The translations under genes were made by a program, and so were the position numbers. The notes under the pieces were generated by a model that saw nothing but the letters and a program-made list of their open reading frames with translations, did not search any database and was not told the origin of the DNA. From Chloroflexota bacterium (GTDB lineage: Bacteria; Chloroflexota; Limnocylindria; Limnocylindrales; CSP1-4), in assembly GCA_021789355.1 (NCBI GenBank), contig JAJYJR010000423.1, positions 1 through 5,533 of the forward strand: a stretch of 5,533 nucleotides of DNA. Direction: 5' to 3'. Shown here one piece after another: positions 1 to 4,374 of this stretch (its first letter is position 1; each line of letters opens with the position of its first letter).

Positions 1-79
1 GCCGCCCCGGCGGAGGCGGGCCCCCCGCCGCTCGCCGAGCGGCCGCGACGGCCAGCGGTCAGGCCGCGGGGGTGAGGGC

Positions 80-490
80 GTGCCGCCGGGCGCTGGCGCA
101 GGCGGGGACTTCGCGCCGCGCTGGCCTTGGCGGGCTGAGGACCAGCGTGGGTCGCGGCCCCCGCTCGGCTTGCGGCGCTCCGGCGCAGCGACCGAGGGCT
201 ATCTGGGCGTCCGGCGCTGTGCCTGCTGCGGGCTTGCGCCGGCCTGGTTCGACGCGACCACCTGGTGCCTCTGTGAGCGGCCGCCGGAGGGGGCGACCCT
301 GTCCGGCCCGCGCCATGAATGCTCGGCTGCGCGGCGTGTCCACCGGCACGCCTTCCGCTACCTGCTCGCCGAGCATGCTGCGGGCGGCCCCTCGCGGGCG
401 CTGCTCCTTGCCTGTGCCTGCGGCCAGGCGCGCCGGGTCGACCTGAGCAAATCGGTCGACCCCGGCCCGGGTGGCGGGGACCGACGCTGA
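80..490 (+). CDS. Hypothetical cysteine-rich small protein
   Basis: I do not recognise this family. The reading frame encodes about 136 residues from a GTG codon and ends with TGA. The same frame is open back to nucleotide 2, so the true start could be earlier, even outside the window, or further inside. The convincing part is roughly nucleotides 200-470: codons there have GC-rich third positions and the product is rich in aromatic residues. It contains a CACCG cluster, a CLC pair about 20 residues later, a histidine-glutamate-cysteine (HEC) motif, the stretch RHAFRYLLAEH, and a final CACG pair. Paired cysteines with nearby histidines could bind zinc, which is inference only. The N-terminal 40 residues are glycine, arginine and proline rich and may not be coding. 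No Shine-Dalgarno sequence clearly supports the GTG start. Overlapping frames on both strands look like shadows. Confidence 0.4.
   Translation: MPPGAGAGGDFAPRWPWRAEDQRGSRPPLGLRRSGAATEGYLGVRRCACCGLAPAWFDATTWCLCERPPEGATLSGPRHECSAARRVHRHAFRYLLAEHAAGGPSRALLLACACGQARRVDLSKSVDPGPGGGDRR
435..462. repeat. 9-bp inverted repeat near the gene end
   Basis: GGGTCGACC (435-443) is followed after 10 nt by its exact reverse complement GGTCGACCC (454-462). Each arm contains the palindromic octamer GGTCGACC, so it is also a direct repeat of that octamer. It lies inside the last codons of the cysteine-rich ORF, about 25 nt before its stop. It could act as a transcript hairpin, or it could be chance in a GC-rich sequence. 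There is no T-tract. Confidence 0.4.
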
Positions 491-892
491 TGTGGGGCAG
501 CCGGCCCGGCACCGCGGTGCGGCCATCGCCGGGTGGACCGACCGGTCCCCGGTTCAGATGGCCCCGGGGGACGCCGGCGGCGGGCACCAGCGTCGGCCGG
601 CGGGGCCGAACAGACCGTCGCGGCCGGGCGGCCGCCCGGTTGGGCGCGCGGACGGCGGGCTGATCGGTGGGTGCCACGCTGCGGGGCACGGCCGCCAAGA
701 AGCGCCACGGTCGCGGCTGGCGGCGGCGGGACCGTGGTGGCACGCCGTGGGCGCGCCGCAAGGCCAGCTCCGTCTCGTACTGCGGCGGATCCGTCGGCGG
801 CCCGCCTGCGGCGCGACCTGCCGCAGGAAGTCGGCGGACCGCCTCCGCCGGGTGAGACCGGGCGCCACCGTCAGTCTCCGCCGGACCACGCA
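491..892. other. Region without a convincing gene
   Basis: Several overlapping frames are open on both strands, as expected at this GC content, but none gives a recognisable domain. The best candidate is a 62-codon GTG-started plus-strand frame at 667-855. It would encode a very basic peptide containing KKRHGRGWRRRDRGG, with no good ribosome binding site. Two other plus-strand frames across the same bases are equally open, so I do not call any of them as a gene. This may be degraded coding sequence. Confidence 0.4.
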
Positions 893-934
893 TGGTAATG
901 ATCACGGTGGGGTCACTTGACGTGATCATTCCCA
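893..934. repeat. Interrupted palindrome, possible terminator or operator
   Basis: AATGATCACG (897-906) and CGTGATCATT (921-930) are perfect 10-bp inverted arms around a 14-nt loop. After one mismatch (896/931) three more pairs (893-895 with 932-934) extend the stem to 13 of 14 positions. The arms are notably AT-rich against their surroundings. The structure sits about 45 nt beyond the stop of the minus-strand pseudogene at 979, where a terminator would be expected. It lacks a U-tract on either strand, so a protein-binding dyad is equally possible. Confidence 0.55.
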
Positions 935-978
935 CCACGCAGGGCCGCGCTCGCTGGTCGCGCCTGCCGTGGCCCTGC

Positions 979-1449
979 TCAAGCCGCGACCTCCCGCGGC
1001 AGGCCGCCCTGTCCGGCCCCCTCTCCGCGCGCCCCGGCCATGGTGACCGAAACCCCGAGGCCCAAGCGAACCCACCGGGCCAGCTGCCCCATGGCGATCC
1101 GGGCGGCCTGCGCCTGATCGGCACAGCGCCACGCGGTCAGGGATCGCCTGCTCCCGTCGACGCAGAGCGCGAGCACCAGCACCGTGCCGCTGGCGGCCTC
1201 GTAGGCGTGCAGCAGGTTGACCACGCCCGGTGTGACCGCCATGCCGATGGCGGTGGGACTCGCGCAGGCCCCGCACCGTGGCGGGCAGTCGGCTCGGAAG
1301 GTCGCTCCCTTCCCAGTACAAGGCCGCCCGAGGGCAGCAGGCGCGGTGGTCGATCCGGGCAGCCGAGCCGCGCCAGGCGCAGCCGCAGGCGCTGCCAGGC
1401 CCGGACGCTTCTGCTGTCCGTGCGCTCGTTACCGGCGACGATTGGTTGG
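979..1449 (-). pseudogene. Body of an IS-interrupted paralogue (unrecognised family)
   Basis: This is the 3' part of a minus-strand gene whose first nine codons lie across the insertion sequence at 3142-3169. Joining the two sides and removing one target-duplication copy restores a frame starting MHASPHRQPIVAGNERTD. In that frame RAW falls at residues 23-25, GCPDRPP at 36-42 and W at 52. The plus-strand paralogue at 3511 has RAW, GCPNRPP and W at exactly the same residue numbers. Two further frameshifts break the body: one extra base near 1322-1328, before the part reading YWEGSDLPSRLPA, and another near 1256-1268, before the part reading MAVTPGVVNLLHAYEAA. The C-terminal part contains LLHAY, AW-C-DQ and GVSVTMAG, shared with the other copy. 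By eye the C-terminal 61-residue block is about 40-45 % identical to it. The stop is TGA at 979-981. Repaired length would be about 162 residues. Function is unknown; I see no membrane segment or catalytic motif. Confidence 0.75.
1442..1449. repeat. Target-site duplication, left copy
   Basis: TTGGTTGG directly abuts the left inverted end of the insertion sequence. It matches TCGGTTGG at 3142-3149 in 7 of 8 positions. An 8-bp duplication is the usual length for IS1595-family insertion. Deleting one copy together with the element restores the interrupted reading frame, which supports the assignment independently. Confidence 0.7.
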
Positions 1450-1472
1450 GTGCTTGACCCCCTTACTCCACC
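1450..1472. repeat. Left terminal inverted repeat of the IS
   Basis: This 23-nt end begins GTGCTTGACCCCC. It matches the reverse complement of 3117-3139 at 21 of 23 positions. Its inner edge overlaps the transposase stop codon (CTA on the + strand at 1472-1474), so the gene runs right to the end of the element. Confidence 0.85.
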
Positions 1473-3100
1473 TACTTCTTCTTGGGCTTGGGCGGAGTTC
1501 CCCACTCGAGTTGTCCGAGCGCGATCATCTGCTCCAACTCCTCGGCATCCTGGGGCCGCCACCGGCGCACGACCGTACGAACCTTGTCGAGCGTTTCCTC
1601 CGTGGCTGACCCGAGCATGCGGCTGATGTCGGCGCTGTCCTGCGGCCGGGCGGAGATGAGCTTCATGACCACCACACAGGACAGCGTCAGGGTCGGTAGC
1701 CCAGCGACCAGGCGGTTGACCTGCGCTGCGGCGATGGCCGCCCGACCCCAGTCGCCGGGGAGGCCGATCAGGTCCAGCTCGTTGTCGCCCTTCTTCCAAG
1801 CGGTGCCGCGCAGGTCCTCGTAGAGCTGGAGGTTGCCCAGGAACTCCCAACCAGCTTCCGCGAGGGTCGGCCCTGCCGCGATGAGGTCCGCGACGCGGCA
1901 CGCCAGATCGAGGTCTCCGGTCGCGCGCGGCGGCATGTAGGCGTTGGCTGCGTTCGCGCCGGTGACGGCAATCGGAAGGCGCTTGCGCTGGAGTGTTGCA
2001 GCTGCTTGTCGCCACCAGTTCATGACCGGCCTCTTCCCCTTCATCAGCTCGTAGAGCATGCTGCCCGACCCTGGACGTTGCCGGCGCATGCTGAAGTCGA
2101 GCATGGCGCGGCGAGCGGCCACCCGCTGCTCCCGGGTCGGGATCGGGATCACGGCGCTCGTCATGACCGGAGGTTTGAGCGCAACACGGGTCCGGTCAAG
2201 CTCACGCCCCCCCACGGCCAGGCCGAGCAGCGTGCGAAAGGCCGTCTGCGGGTCGCCCCGGAACTCGGAGCGGAAGCAGAACTCGTCGAGGTAGGGCGCG
2301 TAGTCAGCAGGCGGCTTGTGATAGGTCGCCAGGAGCCAGCGCTTGAAGTGGCTGATCGCCCCGTCCGCGGCCGGCGTCGCCCGACCCGCGCCGTGCTTCA
2401 GTCCAGTCGCCGGATGCGGGAGGCGCGTCCAGGCGTAGCCGGCCCGCCGCAGGCCCGCATAGCCCGCATGGCCGTCGGTGACGACTGTCGATCCCGGCGT
2501 CACCAAGTGCGACAGGAGCGGCACGAGCGTGCTGCCCTTGCGGTCCGGGATCCCCACCAGGCGTGTGCGGGAAGTCCGGCGTTCGACGACAACCAGCACG
2601 ATGTGTTTGTTGGTCCCCGCGACATTGAAGCCCCTCGCCCCTGGCGCGTAGCCGCCGACCACCGTCTCGTCGGCCTCGACAGTGCCAGCGAGCGGTGGCA
2701 GGGCCAGGGACGACATCGAGCGCCGCAGGCGGCGCATCAGCGTCCAGCTCGTCTTGTGGCTCGTCAGCCCGAGTTGGCGGCCCAGGGAGAGGGCGTTGAG
2801 GCCCGGCGTCGTCGCCAGCAGATAGGCCGCCCAGAACCAGGTTGTCAGTGGCAGGTGCGTGTGATCGAGGATCGTGCCGGCGGTGACGGAGGTCTCGGTC
2901 CGACACCGCCGGCAGAGGTAGAGATTGCGGCCGCGCTCCCACGCCTCGTCCGCACCACAGTTGGGGCAGCGGAATCCGTCGGACCAGCGGCTCTCAACCA
3001 GGTAGCGGCGGCAAGCCGCGTCGTCGGGAAAGGTCGCCTGGAACTCGGGTAGCGTCCGGGGGAACAGATGGTCCGGAGTCGGTGCGCGGAACTGCCTCAC
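1472..3100 (-). CDS. ISXO2/IS1595-type transposase fused to a nucleotidyltransferase-like domain
   Basis: The protein has 542 residues and starts with GTG; an in-frame TAA 9 nt upstream excludes an earlier start. Residues 1-305 form the transposase. Residues about 14-80 hold a zinc ribbon (CPNC at 45-48, CRRC at 63-66) of the kind that precedes ISXO2-like catalytic domains. The DDE-type core follows, with VEADETVVGG (Asp144), VVTDGHAGY (Asp209), ISHFKRWLLATYH (249-261) and YLDEFCFR (270-277). The usual FRFNRR ending reads FRSEFR here. Residues about 360-535 resemble the nucleotidyltransferase superfamily (AbiEii/MNT-like): PIAVTGANAANAY, then TGDLDLA with Asp396 and Asp398 as the metal-binding pair, a possible third acid in NELDLIG, and VVVMKLISARPQDSADI (477-492), like the conserved K-RPxD helix. 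The tail is lysine-rich (PKPKKK). Family knowledge predicts DNA strand transfer for the first part. Nucleotide transfer by the second part is inference. An internal ATG (residue 313) near the junction lacks a Shine-Dalgarno, so one fused product is likelier than two. Confidence 0.88.
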   Translation of the reverse strand: MRQFRAPTPDHLFPRTLPEFQATFPDDAACRRYLVESRWSDGFRCPNCGADEAWERGRNLYLCRRCRTETSVTAGTILDHTHLPLTTWFWAAYLLATTPGLNALSLGRQLGLTSHKTSWTLMRRLRRSMSSLALPPLAGTVEADETVVGGYAPGARGFNVAGTNKHIVLVVVERRTSRTRLVGIPDRKGSTLVPLLSHLVTPGSTVVTDGHAGYAGLRRAGYAWTRLPHPATGLKHGAGRATPAADGAISHFKRWLLATYHKPPADYAPYLDEFCFRSEFRGDPQTAFRTLLGLAVGGRELDRTRVALKPPVMTSAVIPIPTREQRVAARRAMLDFSMRRQRPGSGSMLYELMKGKRPVMNWWRQAAATLQRKRLPIAVTGANAANAYMPPRATGDLDLACRVADLIAAGPTLAEAGWEFLGNLQLYEDLRGTAWKKGDNELDLIGLPGDWGRAAIAAAQVNRLVAGLPTLTLSCVVVMKLISARPQDSADISRMLGSATEETLDKVRTVVRRWRPQDAEELEQMIALGQLEWGTPPKPKKK

Positions 3101-3116
3101 ACCGCGATCTTAGCGA

Positions 3117-3139
3117 GGTGGAGTAAAGGGGTCAGGCAC
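3117..3139. repeat. Right terminal inverted repeat of the IS
   Basis: Begins GGTGGAGTAAAGGGGTCAGG and pairs with the left end at 21 of 23 positions; the two differences are transitions. It lies 16 nt upstream of the transposase start codon, so any promoter carried by the element must lie within or beside this repeat. Confidence 0.85.
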
Positions 3140-3141
3140 TG

Positions 3142-3149
3142 TCGGTTGG
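3142..3149. repeat. Target-site duplication, right copy
   Basis: TCGGTTGG, matching the left copy at 7 of 8 positions. Two bases (TG, 3140-3141) separate it from the inverted repeat and have no counterpart at the left end. This copy lies inside codons 7-10 of the interrupted gene. Confidence 0.7.
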
Positions 3150-3174
3150 CGATGCGGCGATGCGTGCATCGAGG

Positions 3175-3179
3175 CTCCC
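3175..3179 (-). promoter_or_regulatory. Ribosome binding site of the interrupted paralogue
   Basis: On the minus strand GGGAG lies 5 nt before the ATG at 3169. This is a good Shine-Dalgarno match at normal spacing. It decides the start codon of the interrupted gene and shows that its translation start survives beside the insertion sequence. Confidence 0.55.
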
Positions 3180-3214
3180 ATCTTGTCCAACGTGGACACC
3201 GAAGCGGTGCCCCT

Positions 3215-3253
3215 TCACCCGATACAACACAGCCGCGCCCCGTTTCGTCCGGA
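3215..3253 (-). promoter_or_regulatory. Upstream block of the interrupted paralogue (probable promoter)
   Basis: On the minus strand this block contains CGGACGAAACGGGGC, then CTGTGTTGTA (3232-3223), then GGTGA. The same order of words occurs at 3417-3457 upstream of the plus-strand paralogue. The TTGTAT at its 3' side could serve as a -10 box, 53 nt from the ATG when counted from the end of CTGTGTTGTA. I cannot name a clear -35 box. Small indels between the copies argue against a conserved coding sequence and favour a duplicated promoter or regulator site. It now directs transcription into the insertion sequence. Confidence 0.5.
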
Positions 3254-3416
3254 CTGCCCCTGCACGTGGTCCGCTGCGCCGTCCGTGGGCGCGCCGCCGG
3301 CGGTCGACGCACCGGGGGTCGAGGACCTGGGCGGGCAAGGGAGCCGCCGCCGCGCACGCTGCGAGGCCGCACCTGCGCGGAAAGGGGCAGCCCGGCTGCG
3401 TTCCCCCGCCGCCCGG
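3254..3416. other. Centre of the divergent intergenic region, nothing recognised
   Basis: Frames are open on both strands here, but they cross the shared upstream blocks and show no domain. I see no gene, tRNA or obvious structured RNA in this stretch. Confidence 0.4.
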
Positions 3417-3457
3417 TGCGGACAACAACGGGGCCGGAACCTGTGTTGTACAGGTGA
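3417..3457 (+). promoter_or_regulatory. Upstream block of the plus-strand paralogue (probable promoter)
   Basis: Contains CGGACAACAACGGGGC, CTGTGTTGTA (3441-3450) and AGGTGA. It is the inverted counterpart of the block at 3215-3253. The end of CTGTGTTGTA lies 60 nt from the ATG at 3511, against 53 nt in the other copy. Shared sequence outside the coding region suggests the gene was duplicated with its promoter, or that a common regulator binds both. Confidence 0.5.
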
Positions 3458-3510
3458 GAGGCCCGCTCGGTTGTCGGGCCGTATGTCACGGGAGACGTCG
3501 CACGGCCACC

Positions 3511-4004
3511 ATGCCAACCTCCATCCCTTCCTATCTCCACGATCTTCCCGATCAGCCGGTCTCGATCGAGGTGCTGCGGGCATGGTGGCGCGTGCGCCCG
3601 ACGTTGGTCGCGATGGGTTGTCCGAACCGTCCCCCGCAGCTGCTGTCCGACGGCGCCTTGGGCTGGGACGACGCGAACCACGACGATCTCCCGTCATGTC
3701 TGCCGGCGGCGCTCACGGGCGCCCGGATCTCGACCATCGGGGCTGCCTCGGATGGGCAGTCCACTACCTGCTGCATGCCTACCAGGCCGCCGCGCAGGTC
3801 ATCGTGCTCGAGCTCAGCGAGGGCACGGGCGGCCCGGCCTTGGTGGCCTGGATCTGCGTCGACCAGCGCGCGGCCGCCTGGGTGGCCGGCGCCCAGGCTC
3901 AGATGTGGGGCGGCTGCATCGGGCTCGACGTCTCGCTCACCATGGCCGGGACGCCCGATGGTGACGACGTCGCGGTGCTCGAGCGTCGGCAGACGGCGGC
4001 GTAG
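3511..4004 (+). pseudogene. Plus-strand paralogue with one frameshift (unrecognised family)
   Basis: I do not recognise the family. Translation from ATG 3511 begins MPTSIPSYLHDLPDQP and contains RAW (23-25), GCPNRPP (36-42), LGWDD and DLPSCLPAALTGARISTIG. The frame then shifts at the GGGG run at 3739-3742, where one more G would restore continuity. It continues CLGWAVHYLLHAYQAA, VIVLEL, AWICVDQ, GLDVSLTMAG and GDDVAVLE, ending in TAG at 4002-4004. Repaired length is 164 residues. The match to the interrupted copy on the minus strand is gapless over the first 52 residues and spans both sides of the frameshift, so both frames were coding. The ATG was chosen by that match; the GGGAG at 3490-3494 is 16 nt away, too far for a standard ribosome site. 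The shift could be a real mutation, a sequencing error in the G run, or less likely programmed. I see no signal peptide or membrane segment. Confidence 0.65.
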
Positions 4005-4019
4005 GCTGCGCGCGCTGGT

Positions 4020-4035
4020 CGCCACGGCTGTGGCG
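4020..4035 (+). terminator. Short hairpin after the plus-strand paralogue
   Basis: CGCCAC and GTGGCG form a perfect 6-bp stem around a GGCT loop, 15 nt after the TAG at 4004. A second small dyad, CCAGG/CCTGG, follows at 4048-4059. There is no T-tract, so this is only a possible intrinsic terminator. Confidence 0.3.
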
Positions 4036-4163
4036 GCCCCACCGCAGCCAGGACCCTGGCCCAGCGGGGCCGTGTCTAAGCTGGGTGGATCCCCCCAACC
4101 CGGCCTATGGCGGCAGCTTTCCCCATGGCCCGGGTCGGTTACCTGAGCCGCAGGGATACAGGG

Positions 4164-4200
4164 CCGACGGCGGGCGAACGCGATCCGCGTGCCGTGTCGG
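4164..4200 (+). other. Long hairpin in the leader of the sensor gene
   Basis: ACGCG (4178-4182) and CGCGT (4186-4190) close a 3-nt loop. Outside them CCGACGGC (4164-4171) pairs with GCCG-TCGG (4191-4200), with a 2-nt bulge and a one-sided internal loop. The whole could form about 13 base pairs in the transcript. I could not match it to a known riboswitch class. Confidence 0.4.
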
Positions 4201-4251
4201 GGAGGGTCGGGCGGCGCGGTCCTCCCCGGCTACCCGTCGGAATAGGGGAGG
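4199..4251 (+). promoter_or_regulatory. Mutually exclusive hairpin pair, possible RNA switch
   Basis: The block CCTCCCC (4221-4227) is exactly complementary to GGGGAGG at 4199-4205 and to a second identical GGGGAGG at 4245-4251. The two pairings cannot coexist. The downstream copy begins a purine-rich run (4245-4256) that looks like a strong Shine-Dalgarno. In one fold it would be masked, in the other free. This is the layout of an attenuator or ribosome-site switch, but the ligand or trigger is unknown and it could be chance in GC-rich sequence. Confidence 0.35.
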
Positions 4252-4267
4252 AGAGGCCCAAGGGATC

Positions 4268-4345
4268 GTGGCGCCGGCGTGGCGCGCGGTGATACTGGGG
4301 TCCGACAGGACGCCTTGCCGGCGGGGCGCACGATCGCCGCAGTGA
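4268..4345 (+). CDS. Possible 25-residue leader peptide
   Basis: A GTG start preceded by AAGGG (4260-4264, 3 nt away), and by the purine run at 4245-4256, opens a 25-codon frame. It reads from APAWRAVILGSDRT to GARSPQ. Its TGA (4343-4345) overlaps an in-frame alternative GTG start of the sensor gene (4342-4344) as GTGA, an arrangement typical of translational coupling. The peptide resembles nothing I know and the frame has no independent support, so it may be spurious. Confidence 0.25.
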   Translation: MAPAWRAVILGSDRTPCRRGARSPQ

Positions 4346-4374
4346 GGACGACCACCCGGCCACGGGTGCGGCGC

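Larger units (their letters stand above)
1450..3141 (-). mobile_element. IS1595-like (ISXO2-type) insertion sequence
   Basis: The element is about 1.69 kb, bounded by near-perfect inverted ends (1450-1472 and 3117-3139) and an imperfect 8-bp target duplication. It holds one gene covering almost its whole length, on the minus strand: a zinc-ribbon ISXO2-type transposase fused to a nucleotidyltransferase-like domain. It is longer than a simple IS1595 element of about 0.7-1.1 kb because of that extra domain. It inserted after the ninth codon of a minus-strand host gene, in the same orientation. The right boundary needs 2 nt beyond the inverted repeat (3140-3141) to match the duplication, so the exact outer ends are uncertain by about 2 nt. 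The open transposase frame, well-matched ends and recognisable duplication suggest a fairly recent insertion. The mismatch in the duplication argues that some time has passed. Confidence 0.85.
3110..3169 (-). pseudogene. Stranded 5' end of the interrupted paralogue, now a 19-codon chimera
   Basis: The ATG at 3169-3167 is the original start of the interrupted minus-strand gene. Codons 1-9 (MHASPHRQP) are host sequence up to 3142. Beyond that the frame runs into the right end of the insertion sequence and stops at TAA (3112-3110). That stop is in the same frame as the transposase GTG at 3100 and only 9 nt before it. Ribosomes using the host start would therefore terminate next to the transposase start, which could favour re-initiation. 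The assignment rests on gapless matching of the rejoined frame to the paralogue at 3511. Confidence 0.7.

Noticed and set aside
1..75. Possible C-terminal end of an upstream gene in the first frame, ending TGA at 73-75
   Set aside because: Only 24 codons of alanine/proline/arginine-rich sequence are visible, with nothing to separate it from random GC-rich sequence.
1137..2015. Long minus-strand frame across the left end of the insertion sequence
   Set aside because: It is antisense-phase shadow of the transposase gene inside the element. Only its part beyond 1449 is meaningful, as the first segment of the interrupted paralogue, already listed.
2162..2164. Separate nucleotidyltransferase gene starting at the internal ATG (residue 313)
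   Set aside because: No Shine-Dalgarno precedes it and there is no stop codon between it and the transposase, so a fused protein is the simpler reading.
2006..3052. 348-codon plus-strand frame opposite the transposase gene
   Set aside because: Shadow of the well-supported minus-strand transposase in GC-rich sequence; no domain in its translation.
3132..3428. Minus-strand frame with a protein-like C-terminus reading RGAAVLYRVKGHRFG
   Set aside because: It crosses the duplicated upstream block and overlaps the start of the interrupted paralogue in another frame. The matching block upstream of the other copy has indels that break any shared coding frame.
4060..4200. Resemblance of the leader to c-di-GMP or c-di-AMP riboswitches
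   Set aside because: The conserved core words of those classes, as I know them, are not present; only generic hairpins can be supported.
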